This document shows positions 34,992-44,329 of a DNA stretch of 64,000 nucleotides, one piece after another. The position numbers and the translations under genes were made by a program. The stretch comes from Pseudooceanicola aestuarii (lineage in GTDB: Bacteria > Pseudomonadota > Alphaproteobacteria > Rhodobacterales > Rhodobacteraceae), in contig NZ_JAAFZC010000004.1 of NCBI RefSeq assembly GCF_010614805.1, forward strand, positions 1 to 64,000. The letters run 5' to 3'. The notes beneath the pieces were generated by a model that was not told the DNA's origin, ran no database searches, and saw nothing but the letters and a program-made list of their open reading frames with translations. Numbering within the stretch: position 1 is the stretch's first letter; the number at the start of each line of letters is the position of its first letter.

Positions 34992-35753
34992 ATGGAAGTG
35001 AACGGACTGGCCGCAATCGTGACTGGCGGGGCCTCGGGCCTGGGCGGCGCGACGGTGGAGATGCTGACCGGCGCCGGGGCCAAGGTCGCGATTTTCGACA
35101 TGAACGCCGAGGCCGGAGAGGCCAGGGCCAGGGCCACCGGCGCCGTGTTCTTCAAGGTCGATGTCACTGACGAAAGCGCGGTGGAGGAGGCTATCGCCCA
35201 GGCGGAGGGGCTGCACGGCAAGGCCCGCATCCTGGTCAATTGCGCCGGCATCGCCCCGCCGGCCAAGGTCGTCTCCCGCGAGGGAGAGGCTCTGCCGCTG
35301 GCGGCGTTCGCCAAGGTGGTTCAGATCAACCTGATCGGAACGTTCAACGTTCTGTCGAAATTCGCCGCCGCTCTGCATGGCACCGAAAGACCGGGCGAAG
35401 AGGCCGGGGTGATCATCAACACCGCCTCCGTCGCGGCCTTCGACGGGCAGATCGGGCAGGCGGCCTATGCCGCGTCCAAGGGCGGTGTCGCGGGCATGAC
35501 TCTGCCCATCGCGCGGGAACTTGCCCGCCATGGCATCCGCGTGATGACCATCGCGCCGGGACTCTTCCTGACCCCGATGCTGGAGGGCCTGCCGCAGGAG
35601 GCCCAGGACAGCCTGGGCGCACAGGCGCCGTTTCCCAGTCGCCTGGGCGCGCCCGGAGAATACGCGAACCTGGTTGCCGCCATCATCGACAATCCCATGC
35701 TGAACGGCGAGACGATCCGCCTGGACGGCGCGATCCGAATGGCTCCGAAATGA
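34992..35753 (+). CDS. SDR family dehydrogenase, HSD10-like 3-hydroxyacyl-CoA dehydrogenase
   Basis: Short-chain dehydrogenase (253 aa). The nucleotide motif TGGASGLGGATVE, the NCAG segment VNCAGIAPPAK, and the catalytic Tyr-x-x-x-Lys in AYAASKGGVAGMTLPIAREL place it in the type-2 3-hydroxyacyl-CoA dehydrogenase (HSD10) group, NAD dependent. ATG 34992 follows AGGAG. Its stop overlaps the next gene by ATGA. In this operon it could oxidise a 3-hydroxyacyl-CoA before thiolysis, or interconvert 4-oxo and 4-hydroxy acyl-CoA as LvaD does. Confidence 0.9.
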   Translation: MEVNGLAAIVTGGASGLGGATVEMLTGAGAKVAIFDMNAEAGEARARATGAVFFKVDVTDESAVEEAIAQAEGLHGKARILVNCAGIAPPAKVVSREGEALPLAAFAKVVQINLIGTFNVLSKFAAALHGTERPGEEAGVIINTASVAAFDGQIGQAAYAASKGGVAGMTLPIARELARHGIRVMTIAPGLFLTPMLEGLPQEAQDSLGAQAPFPSRLGAPGEYANLVAAIIDNPMLNGETIRLDGAIRMAPK

Positions 35754-36943
35754 CAGATTTTCTTGACAATTCCCGGATCTCGCCCCGCGCGCAGGAAATT
35801 GCCGCGCGGGTGGAAACCTTCGTCCGCGACACCGTCGCCCCCTATGAGCACGACCCACGCTGCGGCGATCACGGCCCTTCGGACGCGCTGGTGACAGAGC
35901 TGCGAGGCCTCGCACGGGAGGCCGGGGTGCTGACGCCGCATATCCTGCCCGACGGGGATCACCTGACGCATCTGGAAACGGCGGCGGTTCTGATGCGGTC
36001 CGGCCTGTCGCCCCTGGGTCCGATTGCGGTCAATACCGCTGCGCCGGACGAGGGCAACATGTTCCTGCTGGGCCATGTCGGATCGCCGGAGATGAAGGAA
36101 CGGTTCCTTACCCCGTTGGTCCGGGGCGACATGCGCTCGGCCTTTTTCATGACCGAACCGGCGGCGGAGAACGGCGCCGGGTCCGATCCGATGATGATGC
36201 AGACCACCTGCCGCCCCGACGGCAACCATTGGGTGATCAACGGGCGCAAGACCTATATCACCGGGGCCGAGGGGGCGGGCATGGGCATCGTCATGGCGAA
36301 ATCCGATGACGGCGCCTGCATGTTCCTGGTCGACCTGCCGAATCCGGCCATCCGCATCGACCGGGTGATGGACACGATCGACAGCTCCATGCCCGGCGGC
36401 CATGCCGAAATCACCATCGACAACCTGCGCGTGCCCGCGGACCAGATGCTGGGGCAAAGCGGTGAGGGCTTCCGCTATGCCCAGATCCGTCTGGCCCCGG
36501 CGCGGCTCACCCATTGCATGCGCTGGCTGGGCGCCTGTCTGCGTGCCCACGAGATCGCCACCGATTACGCCAATCGGCGCCACGCCTTCGGCAAGGCGCT
36601 GATCGACCACGAGGGCGTCGGCTTCATGCTGGCGGAAAACCAGATCGACCTGCGGCAGGCCGAACAGATGATCTACTGGTGCGCGGGCGTGCTGGATACC
36701 GGCGCGCAGGGCACCACCGAAAGCTCCATGGCCAAGGTCGCGGTATCCGAGGCGCTGATGCGCATCGCCGACCGCTGCGTGCAGGTGATGGGCGGGCAGG
36801 GCGTCACCCGCGACACCATCGTGGAACAGGTCTTCCGGGAGGTCCGGGCCTTCCGCATCTACGACGGCCCGACGGAGGTCCATAAATGGAGCCTGGCCAA
36901 GCGGATCAAGCGCAGCTGGACCAAGGCGCAGGAGGCCTCATGA
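35750..36943 (+). CDS. Acyl-CoA dehydrogenase of the ACAD10/ACAD11-like group
   Basis: FAD-dependent acyl-CoA dehydrogenase-fold enzyme (397 aa). Visible are the flavin-domain segment FFMTEPAAENGAGSDP, the WVINGRKTYITGA strand, and YANRRHAFGKALIDHEGVGF. The position of the usual catalytic Glu (Y-E-G-T in MCAD) reads Y-D-G-P in FRIYDGPTEVHKWSLAK; the D-G-P-x-E-V-H form is typical of ACAD10/11. Members act with an APH kinase on phosphorylated 4-hydroxyacyl-CoA. The kinase is the next gene, with ATGA overlap. Confidence 0.9.
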   Translation: MTDFLDNSRISPRAQEIAARVETFVRDTVAPYEHDPRCGDHGPSDALVTELRGLAREAGVLTPHILPDGDHLTHLETAAVLMRSGLSPLGPIAVNTAAPDEGNMFLLGHVGSPEMKERFLTPLVRGDMRSAFFMTEPAAENGAGSDPMMMQTTCRPDGNHWVINGRKTYITGAEGAGMGIVMAKSDDGACMFLVDLPNPAIRIDRVMDTIDSSMPGGHAEITIDNLRVPADQMLGQSGEGFRYAQIRLAPARLTHCMRWLGACLRAHEIATDYANRRHAFGKALIDHEGVGFMLAENQIDLRQAEQMIYWCAGVLDTGAQGTTESSMAKVAVSEALMRIADRCVQVMGGQGVTRDTIVEQVFREVRAFRIYDGPTEVHKWSLAKRIKRSWTKAQEAS

Positions 36944-38052
36944 CCGACCGCGCAACGGCGGGATCGACCACGGGTGGCGGGGACAGTCCCGCCACCGGCG
37001 CGGCGGCGAACCAGGGCGCCGGCGCGGTGCGTGACGGTTTCCACTTTGACGAGGGGCGGCTGGCGGATTGGATGGCGCAGCATGTGGACGGGTTTCGCGG
37101 TCCGCTGGAGGTGACGCAGTTCCGCGGCGGCCAATCGAACCCGACCTATCGGCTGATTACACCCGGCAAATCCTACGTCCTGCGGCGCAAGCCGCCGGGC
37201 CGGGTCGCCCATGGCGCCCATGCCGTCGATCGGGAGGCCCGGGTGCAGCAGGCACTGGCCACCGTCGATTTCCCTGTCGCGCGCATTCATGCGCTGTGCA
37301 CCGACGACAGCGTCATCGGCAGCTGGTTCTACGTCATGGACATGGTGGAGGGGCGGATCTTCTGGGATGCGACCCTGCCCGAGGTACCGCAGACCGACCG
37401 CACCGCCTATTACAACGAGATGAACAGCGTGCTGTCGCGTCTGCACCGGGTCGATCTGGATGCTGTGGGGCTGGAAGACTACGGGCGCCGGGGCGATTTC
37501 GTCCGCCGCCAGATCGCGCGCTGGACCAAAAGCTATCACGCCGATCCCGATGCGGGTCGCGACGCTGGCATGGACGCGCTGATCGAATGGCTGCCCGGTG
37601 CCGTTCCGCAGGAGGACGAGACCGCCTTGATCCACGGCGATTACCGCTGTGACAATCTGGTCTTTCACCCGCAGGAGCCGCGCGTTCTGGCGGTTCTGGA
37701 TTGGGAATTGTCCACCCTGGGCCACCCGGTCGCGGATTTTGCCTATCACGCGATGATGTATCGGATGCCGCCCGATATCGTGGCGGGACTGGGTGGCAGC
37801 GATCCCCGCGCGCTTGGCCTGCCGGACGAAGACGCCTACCTGACCGCCTATTGCCGCAACACCGGGCGCGCGGCCATTCCCGATTACAATTTCTACATCG
37901 CGTTCAACCTCTTCCGCCTGGCGGCGATTTTCCATGGGATCAAGGGGCGGGCCATGCGCGGCAATGCCGCCTCTGCCCATGCGCAGGAACGGGCCAAGGC
38001 GTTTCCTCGGTTGGTGGAACTGGCACTGGACGCCGCAAAGGATTGCAGATGA
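36940..38052 (+). CDS. APH-fold kinase, ACAD10/11 N-domain and LvaA-like
   Basis: Phosphotransferase of 370 aa with choline/aminoglycoside-kinase fold. Signatures: FRGGQSNPTYRLITPG with YVLRRKPPG, HAVDREARVQQAL, catalytic loop HGDYRCDNLVFHP (D within HGD) and the metal-binding VLDWELSTLGHPVADFAYH. The pattern corresponds to the kinase half of ACAD11 and to LvaA, which phosphorylates the hydroxyl of 4-hydroxyacyl-CoA. The first 35 residues are low-complexity Gly/Ala/Thr. It is coupled by ATGA to the dehydrogenase and by ATGA to the next hydratase. Confidence 0.88.
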   Translation: MTDRATAGSTTGGGDSPATGAAANQGAGAVRDGFHFDEGRLADWMAQHVDGFRGPLEVTQFRGGQSNPTYRLITPGKSYVLRRKPPGRVAHGAHAVDREARVQQALATVDFPVARIHALCTDDSVIGSWFYVMDMVEGRIFWDATLPEVPQTDRTAYYNEMNSVLSRLHRVDLDAVGLEDYGRRGDFVRRQIARWTKSYHADPDAGRDAGMDALIEWLPGAVPQEDETALIHGDYRCDNLVFHPQEPRVLAVLDWELSTLGHPVADFAYHAMMYRMPPDIVAGLGGSDPRALGLPDEDAYLTAYCRNTGRAAIPDYNFYIAFNLFRLAAIFHGIKGRAMRGNAASAHAQERAKAFPRLVELALDAAKDCR

Positions 38053-38846
38053 CCGACAGCCTGACGATCGAGCGCGACGGCGCGGTGGCGCGGTTGGTGC
38101 TGAACCGCCCCGACAAAGGCAACGCGCTGGACCAGCCACTGGCCGATGCGCTGGCCGAGGCGGCGCTGTCCGTCGCCACCGACCGGGCCGTCCGGGCCGT
38201 GGTCCTGACCGGCGCCGGACGGCTGTTCTGTGCCGGTGGCGATGTCGATACCTTTGCCGAAGCGGGGGATCACGTGTCGGCGTTTCTCACCCGGCTGGCG
38301 GGTGTGGTGCACGTGGCCCTGGGCCATTTCGCCACGATGGACAAACCCTTGATCACGCTGGTCAATGGCCCTGCGGCGGGCGCGGGCCTCAGCCTTGCGA
38401 TTTCCGGCGACGTGGTGCTGGCTGCTCCCGATGCGCATTTCACCCCGGCCTATCTGGGTATAGGGCTGACGCCGGACGGCGGGATGACATGGCTGCTGCC
38501 GCGCCTTGTGGGGATGCGCCGCGCACAGGAAATGATCCTGACCAACACCCGCGTCGGGGCGGAGGAGGCGGCCCGGATCGGCCTGATCTCCCGCGTGGTC
38601 GACGACGGCACGCTGGAGGAGGAGGGCGCCCGCATCGCCGACCGGATGGCGCGGGGCGCCGTGGGCGCGATGGGGCAGGCGCGGCGGTTGCTGCATGCCT
38701 CCCACGCCACCGGCTTTGCCCAGCAGATGGAAGCGGAGACCCGCGCCATCGCCGCCGCCGGGGCGGGTGCAGAAGGGCGCGAAGGCGTCAGCGCCTACCT
38801 GGCCGGACGCAAACCCGATTTCGTGAATGGAGGAGACCATGACTGA
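38049..38846 (+). CDS. Enoyl-CoA hydratase/isomerase (PaaG-like)
   Basis: Crotonase-fold enzyme (265 aa). Oxyanion-hole regions GAGRLFCAGGDVDTF and GPAAGAGLSLAISGD are normal; the catalytic loop reads YLGIGLTPDGGMTWLLPRLVG, with the P-D-G-G form of PaaG-type isomerases/hydratases rather than two Glu. ATGA overlap with the kinase. Probably shifts or hydrates the double bond produced by the dehydrogenase pair. Confidence 0.9.
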   Translation: MTDSLTIERDGAVARLVLNRPDKGNALDQPLADALAEAALSVATDRAVRAVVLTGAGRLFCAGGDVDTFAEAGDHVSAFLTRLAGVVHVALGHFATMDKPLITLVNGPAAGAGLSLAISGDVVLAAPDAHFTPAYLGIGLTPDGGMTWLLPRLVGMRRAQEMILTNTRVGAEEAARIGLISRVVDDGTLEEEGARIADRMARGAVGAMGQARRLLHASHATGFAQQMEAETRAIAAAGAGAEGREGVSAYLAGRKPDFVNGGDHD

Positions 38847-39996
38847 AGCCTATATCGTCGACAGCATTCGCACCGCCGGTGGCCGCCGTGACGGCGCGCT
38901 GAGGGATTGGCACCCCGCCGATCTGGGCGGAGAGATCCTGAACGCGCTGGTCGATCGCACCGGCATCGACCCGGCTGCGGTGGATGACGTGATCGTGGGA
39001 TGCGTCACGCAGGCCGGGCAACAGGCCTTTGCCTTTGGGCGCAATTGCGTGCTGGCATCGAACCTGCCGCAAAGCGTGCCGGCGGTGACCATCGACCGGC
39101 AATGCGGCAGCTCGCAACAATCCATCCAGTTCGCCGCGCAGGCCGTCATGTCCGGCACGCAGGATGTGGTGATCGCCATGGGCGTCGAAAGCATGACGCG
39201 TGTGCCGATGTTCTCCAACGTGACGCTGCACCGGAAGGCGGGCCTGGGCGGTCCGTTCAGCGATCGGATCGGTGCGCGCTATGGCACCACGGAGTTCAGC
39301 CAGTTCAAAGGCGCGGAGATGATCGCGCGGAAACACGGCCTTGACCGGGAGACACTGGACCGGTTCGCCCTTGAAAGCCATCGCCGCGCCCAGACCGCGA
39401 CCGAGGCGGGCGCCTTTGCCGAAGAAATCCTGCCGCTGGCTGTCGGGGACGGGCTGCATGATCGCGACGAGGGGATCCGCGCCGATGCGTCCCTTGACGG
39501 GATTTCCGCCGTTCGCACGCTTGAAGATGGCGGCATGATCACGGCCGCCAATGCCTCGCAGATCTGCGACGGCGCGGCGGGCGTGATGATCGTGTCGGAG
39601 GCGGCGCTGAAACGCCACGGGCTGACCCCGCGCGCGCGGATCGTGAACCTGACCGTGACCGCCGGTGACCCCGTCATCATGCTGGAGGAACCGATCCCCG
39701 CCACCGCCCGCGCGCTGGACCGGGCCGGGATGAAGATTGACGATATCGACCTTTACGAGGTGAACGAGGCCTTTGCCCCGGTGCCACTGGCCTGGCTCAA
39801 GGAAACGGGTGCAGATCCGGCCCGGTTGAACGTGAATGGCGGGGCAATCGCGCTTGGGCACCCTCTCGGCGCGAGCGGCGCGCGGCTGATGACGACATTG
39901 TTGTCAGGTCTGCGCCAGACCGGAGGCCGCTACGGTTTGCAGACCATGTGCGAGGGCGGCGGGATTGCAAATGTGACGATTGTCGAGGCCGTCTGA
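38839..39996 (+). CDS. Acetyl-CoA acyltransferase (thiolase)
   Basis: Thiolase of 385 aa. The nucleophilic Cys is in [15 protein letters not shown]; the His motif is [17 protein letters not shown]; the second Cys lies in [18 protein letters not shown] 38839 has GGAGGA upstream and overlaps the end of the hydratase by 8 bases. It completes the beta-oxidation module of this operon, releasing acetyl-CoA or propionyl-CoA. Confidence 0.94.
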   Translation: MTEAYIVDSIRTAGGRRDGALRDWHPADLGGEILNALVDRTGIDPAAVDDVIVGCVTQAGQQAFAFGRNCVLASNLPQSVPAVTIDRQCGSSQQSIQFAAQAVMSGTQDVVIAMGVESMTRVPMFSNVTLHRKAGLGGPFSDRIGARYGTTEFSQFKGAEMIARKHGLDRETLDRFALESHRRAQTATEAGAFAEEILPLAVGDGLHDRDEGIRADASLDGISAVRTLEDGGMITAANASQICDGAAGVMIVSEAALKRHGLTPRARIVNLTVTAGDPVIMLEEPIPATARALDRAGMKIDDIDLYEVNEAFAPVPLAWLKETGADPARLNVNGGAIALGHPLGASGARLMTTLLSGLRQTGGRYGLQTMCEGGGIANVTIVEAV

Positions 39997-40285
39997 CGAG
40001 AACCAACGCGGATTGTGCCGGTCGTGACCCGGTGCAATCCGACCTGCGGCACCGTTCGCGGGACGTGAATTCGGGCCCGGAGTTTCAGAGGCCGCGGGTC
40101 GATGCGACAGGGGAAGGTTGCACTGAATTACACGATTCAGCGGCATGATACGATCGTGGATCTTCCGAAAAGTTTCCTACGCAAAATATTGAGGATACGC
40201 CGAAATTCTTTCCTTGCTTCGCTCGAATTCCATTGAGTAACGTCGAGGTGGAGGCGCGGATATTTCCCGCGCAGGGAGGAACATC
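39997..40285. other. Intergenic region between thiolase and LIV operon
   Basis: About 290 bases with no convincing gene. The last 150 bases are relatively AT-rich and probably contain the promoter of the leader peptide and LIV operon; I cannot place -35/-10 boxes with confidence. Confidence 0.5.
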
Positions 40286-40351
40286 ATGGCTATTTCTGGC
40301 GGACAGGCGCAATGCGTCTGCCCGGCGCCTTTGGGCGGGATACTCTCATGA
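40286..40351 (+). CDS. 21-residue leader peptide coupled to livG
   Basis: A tiny open frame begins ATG 40286 with an excellent ribosome site (GCAGGGAGGA ending 5 bases before it). Its TGA overlaps the ATG of livG (ATGA), the same coupling used throughout this region. It contains a C-x-C pair (QCVCPAP). The livG site alone (GGGCGGGA) is weaker, so the peptide's translation may set livG initiation. Too short for any family call. Confidence 0.5.
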   Translation: MAISGGQAQCVCPAPLGGILS

Positions 40352-41202
40352 GTGCGGGCAGTGTCGCAGATACCGCCGGGGCCGCGCGTGAGGCCGGCAA
40401 GCTGGAGGTCGACGGCATCACCCTGACCTTCGGCGGGGTGAAGGCGTTGCGCGATGCGTCGTTTCAGGCGGAAAAAGGCAGCATCAGCGCCCTGATCGGC
40501 CCCAATGGCGCGGGCAAGACGTCGTTGTTCAACTGCATATCGGGGTTTTATCGGCCCGCCACCGGGCGCATTCTGCTGGACGGGCAGGACCTCACCCGCA
40601 TGCGCCCCCCCGCCCGCGCGGCCTTGGGGCTGGCGCGGTCGTTCCAGAATATCGCGCTGTTTCGCGGCATGACCGTGCTGGACAATATCAAGCTGGGCCG
40701 CCACGCCTACATGCGCACCAACCTGTTGCAGGCGTTTCTGTATGCCGGGCCCGCCGCGCGGGAGGAGGAAGCCCTGCGCCGCGAGGTCGAGGAGCGGATC
40801 ATTGATTTCCTGGAGATCGACCACATCCGCAACCAGCCCGTCGCCGTCCTGTCCTATGGGCTGCAAAAACGGGTGGAGCTGGCCCGCGCCCTGGCCATGC
40901 GCCCGCGCGTTCTGCTGCTGGACGAACCCGTCGCCGGCATGAACCGCGAGGAGACGGAGGACATGGCCCGCTTCATCCTCGACGTGAAGGAGGAATGGGG
41001 CGTCACCATCGTGATGGTGGAGCATGACATGGGACTGGTCATGGATATCTCCGATCACGTGACCGTACTGAATTTCGGACAGGTGATTGCCAGCGGCGCG
41101 CCCGCGCAGGTGCAGAACGATCCGCTTGTCGCCGAGGCCTATCTGGGCAGTGGCGATCCGCAGGCATTGGTGGACCGGATCGAACGGGAGATGACGGCAT
41201 GA
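40348..41202 (+). CDS. livG: LIV-type ABC transporter ATPase LivG
   Basis: Branched-chain amino acid-type ABC ATPase (284 aa). Walker A LIGPNGAGKTSLFNCISGFY, the LivG-specific ARSFQNIALFRGMTVLDNI, a degenerate signature LSYGLQKRVELARAL, and Walker B LLLDEPVAGMNREE. The start overlaps the leader peptide stop. First subunit of livG-H-M-K-F-ligase. Confidence 0.93.
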   Translation: MSAGSVADTAGAAREAGKLEVDGITLTFGGVKALRDASFQAEKGSISALIGPNGAGKTSLFNCISGFYRPATGRILLDGQDLTRMRPPARAALGLARSFQNIALFRGMTVLDNIKLGRHAYMRTNLLQAFLYAGPAAREEEALRREVEERIIDFLEIDHIRNQPVAVLSYGLQKRVELARALAMRPRVLLLDEPVAGMNREETEDMARFILDVKEEWGVTIVMVEHDMGLVMDISDHVTVLNFGQVIASGAPAQVQNDPLVAEAYLGSGDPQALVDRIEREMTA

Positions 41203-42080
41203 GCGAATGGCTGTTCTTTCTGGAGGTCACCCTCGCCGGGCTGGGATCGGGGGCGCTACTGTCGCTGACCGCACTGGCCTATGTGCTGATCTACAAGGCG
41301 ACGCGGGTGGTCAATCTGGCGGTGGGCGAGATGCTGATGCTGGGCGCCTATTTCTTCTTTTCCGTTGCCGCCGGATGGGGTCTGACCGCCTGGATCGCGC
41401 TGCCGCTTGCGGTGATCGGCGGCGGGCTGGTCGGCGCCGTGGTGGAACGCGGAATGATCCGTCCGATGCTGGGGGAAAACCCGATCTCCATCTTCATGGT
41501 GACCGTCGGGCTGGGGTCGATCCTTGTCGGCACGGTGGAATTGTTCTGGGGCACCGATCCGCGTGCCCTGCCGGCCTTCATCTCGACCAAGCCGCTGTTC
41601 CTGGGGGAGGCCTATGTCTCACGCAAGATCGCCGTGGCCTTTGTCGTGGCGGCAGCGGTGATCGGCGTGTTCCTGATGCTGTTCCGGTTCTGGCGCGGCG
41701 GCGTAGCCTTGCGCGCCACGGCGACGGACCAGGCGGCGGCCTATTCCTGCGGGATCAACGTGCCCGGTGTCTTTTCCGCCGCATGGATCATCGGCGGCGC
41801 GACGGCGGCCGGGGCAGGGGTGCTGCTGGGCGCCATCGGGGGGATTTCGCCGTCGATGGGGGTGTTCGGGCTGTCCGCGCTGGTCGTGGTGATTGTCGGG
41901 GGCCTCGATTCCGTGCTGGGCGCGCTGATCGGCGGGCTGGCCCTGGGGATGATCCAATCCTGGACCAGCACCTATCTGGGCGGCGAATACACCAGCGTCG
42001 TGACCTTTGGCATCCTGATCCTGGCGCTGATGCTGCGCCCTTATGGCCTGTTCGGCACTCACGAGATCGAAAGGCTGTGA
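41199..42080 (+). CDS. livH: LIV-type ABC permease LivH
   Basis: Permease (293 aa) of the LIV family with about eight helices. Typical segments: SLTALAYVLIYKATRVVNLA and GEMLMLGAYFFF near the N-terminus and EAA-like ALRATATDQAAAYSCGINV. ATGA overlap with livG. Confidence 0.93.
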   Translation: MSEWLFFLEVTLAGLGSGALLSLTALAYVLIYKATRVVNLAVGEMLMLGAYFFFSVAAGWGLTAWIALPLAVIGGGLVGAVVERGMIRPMLGENPISIFMVTVGLGSILVGTVELFWGTDPRALPAFISTKPLFLGEAYVSRKIAVAFVVAAAVIGVFLMLFRFWRGGVALRATATDQAAAYSCGINVPGVFSAAWIIGGATAAGAGVLLGAIGGISPSMGVFGLSALVVVIVGGLDSVLGALIGGLALGMIQSWTSTYLGGEYTSVVTFGILILALMLRPYGLFGTHEIERL

Positions 42081-42084
42081 CACC

Positions 42085-43128
42085 ATGATCATCGGCACCG
42101 CCAAGGAAACCTACCCCGCCGACGAGGCGCTGCTGACCACCCGGCCCCAACGGGTCTGGATGGTCCTGCTGCTGGCCGGGCTGCTGGTCGCGCCATTTGC
42201 CCTGTCCAACTACTGGCTGTACCTGGCATGCCTGGCGCTGATCAACGTGATCGCGGCGACGGGGCTGAACGTGCTGACCGGCTTTACCGGGCAGGTCAGC
42301 CTGGGGCAGGCGGCGTTCATGGCGGTGGGGGCCTATACCGTCGCCTACATGGAGCGCACGCTGGGCACGCCCTTTCTGCTGAACATCGCGGCGGGGGGCG
42401 CGATCGCGGCGGCCATCGGTCTGGTCGTCGGGCTGCCCAGCCTGCGGGTCAAGGGGCTGTACCTGGCGATCGCCACCATCGCGGCGTCGTTCATCCTGCA
42501 TTTCGTATTCGTCAACTGGACCGCCGTGACCAACGGAAATTCCGGCGCCACGGTGCCGCCGGCGACGTTCTTTGGCATCGAGCTGGCGACCTATGGGCGG
42601 CTGTACTGGGTGATCATGCCATTTGCGGTGCTGATGGTGACAGGCGCGGCGAACCTGTTCCGAAGCCGTATCGGCCGGGCCTTCATCGCGATCCGCGACC
42701 GCGACATCTCCGCCGAGGTGCTGGGCATTCCGCTGCTGCGGTACAAGCTGATGAGCTTTGCCATCGCGTCCTTCTACGCGGGCGTGGCGGGGGGGCTCTG
42801 GGCCTATGTGTTCCGGGTGGTGACACCGGAGAGCTTTCCGTTCCTGACCTCGATCTTCCTGTTGGCGGCGATCATCGTGGGCGGCATGGGCACGATCCTG
42901 GGCGGCATCCTGGGCGCGGTCTTCATGACCCTCACGCCAGAGGTGCTGCGCGTGATCGTGGAACTGGCCTCTCCCTTCGTGCCGGATGCGGCGACGTTGC
43001 TGTCGCCGGTGCGGACCATCGTCTTCGGGGCGCTGATCGTCGGGTTTCTCATATTCGAACCGCAGGGCCTGGCCGAGATCGTGGCGCGACTGCGCCGGTT
43101 CTTTCGGCTGTGGCCGTTCCGGAACTGA
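42085..43128 (+). CDS. livM: LIV-type ABC permease LivM
   Basis: Second permease (347 aa). Segments LNVLTGFTGQVSLGQAAFMA, LPSLRVKGLYLAIATIAAS and the EAA loop RAFIAIRDRDISAEVLGIP are LivM hallmarks. ATG 42085 sits 4 bases after livH's stop. Confidence 0.93.
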   Translation: MIIGTAKETYPADEALLTTRPQRVWMVLLLAGLLVAPFALSNYWLYLACLALINVIAATGLNVLTGFTGQVSLGQAAFMAVGAYTVAYMERTLGTPFLLNIAAGGAIAAAIGLVVGLPSLRVKGLYLAIATIAASFILHFVFVNWTAVTNGNSGATVPPATFFGIELATYGRLYWVIMPFAVLMVTGAANLFRSRIGRAFIAIRDRDISAEVLGIPLLRYKLMSFAIASFYAGVAGGLWAYVFRVVTPESFPFLTSIFLLAAIIVGGMGTILGGILGAVFMTLTPEVLRVIVELASPFVPDAATLLSPVRTIVFGALIVGFLIFEPQGLAEIVARLRRFFRLWPFRN

Positions 43129-43151
43129 CAAAAACCAAGGGAGGAGAAGAC

Positions 43152-44324
43152 ATGAACATGAGAAACTGGACCGGCCGGGCCGTTCTGGCCGGGGCAACGG
43201 CGGTGGGCCTGCTGGCCACGCCGGTCGCCGCCCAACAGGAGGAGATCGTGATCGGGGGCTCTCTGCCGCTGACCGGGGTCTTTGCCTTTGCGGGCGTCGC
43301 GGTGGAAAAGGGGATGTCGGATTACGTCCAGATCATCAATGACGCCGGCGGCATCGAGGGGCGGCAGCTGCGGTTCGTCTACGAGGATACCGGCTATGAG
43401 GTGAACCAGTCGGTCGGCGTGTTCAACAAGCTGACCAGCCAGAACGAGATCGACCTCTATTACGGCGACAGCACCGGGTTCGCCAAGACCATCGCGCCCG
43501 AACTGGCCCGCCGGGGGGAAATGATCATGGGCGGCGCCTCCTTTGCGTCCGAGCTCAACAACGCGGAGGAATTCCCCTACACCTTCATCGCCGGGCCGGA
43601 TTACATCCAGCAGGTCGGCATTCTGCTGGAATACATCGCCGAGGAATCTCCGGGGGCCTCCATCGCGCTGGTGAATTCCGATACCGAATTCGGCCGTGAC
43701 CCGATCGAGGCGACGAAAGCGCGCGCCGCCGAATTGGGTCTGGAGATCGCCGAAGAGATCATCACCCCGCCTGGTGCCGCCGACGTCTCGACCGAGGTTC
43801 TGCGACTGCGCCGCGCGCGGCCCGATTACATCATCTTCCACGGCTACGTCCTGTCGCCGATCCCCGAATTCATGAGCCAGGTGCGCGAACTGGGCCTGGA
43901 TGCGAAGTTCATGGGCACGTTCTGGTCCATGGACGGGTCGCTGTGGCAAAGCGTGGGCGAGGCCGCCGACGGTTTCATGGGGGTGATGCCCTACCGCTAT
44001 TATTACGATGACGAGGCCGCGCCGATGCTGGAGCGCATCCGCGAGATGCGCCCGGAATACCAGGCGACAGGCTACATGCAGGGCTTTTTCACTGCGATGC
44101 TGATGGCGGAGGCGGCGGAACGCGTGCTGAAGAACGGCGAGGAGATCACCGGCGACACGCTGAAGGCGGCGCTGTCCACGATCACCGATTTCGACACCGG
44201 CGGCATCTTCGGTGTGCCCGTTTCGGTCAAGGAGAACGCCGTGCCGTTCGGACGGGTCTATGTCTACAACGCCGAGAGCGGACAGATGGAAGCGACCTCC
44301 GACTGGATCGAGCTGGACGAGTAA
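43152..44324 (+). CDS. livK: LIV-type ABC substrate-binding protein LivK
   Basis: Periplasmic type-1 binding protein (390 aa), signal peptide ending near PVAAQQEE. Family segments: IVIGGSLPLTGVFAFAGVAV, INDAGGIEGRQLRFVYEDTG, and IALVNSDTEFGRDPIEATKA. ATG 43152 has GGGAGGAGAAG. Related proteins bind aromatic or short carboxylates as well as amino acids. Given the acyl-CoA synthetase at the end of the operon, an acid is likelier than an amino acid. Confidence 0.93.
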   Translation: MNMRNWTGRAVLAGATAVGLLATPVAAQQEEIVIGGSLPLTGVFAFAGVAVEKGMSDYVQIINDAGGIEGRQLRFVYEDTGYEVNQSVGVFNKLTSQNEIDLYYGDSTGFAKTIAPELARRGEMIMGGASFASELNNAEEFPYTFIAGPDYIQQVGILLEYIAEESPGASIALVNSDTEFGRDPIEATKARAAELGLEIAEEIITPPGAADVSTEVLRLRRARPDYIIFHGYVLSPIPEFMSQVRELGLDAKFMGTFWSMDGSLWQSVGEAADGFMGVMPYRYYYDDEAAPMLERIREMRPEYQATGYMQGFFTAMLMAEAAERVLKNGEEITGDTLKAALSTITDFDTGGIFGVPVSVKENAVPFGRVYVYNAESGQMEATSDWIELDE

Positions 44325-44329
44325 TCCCC

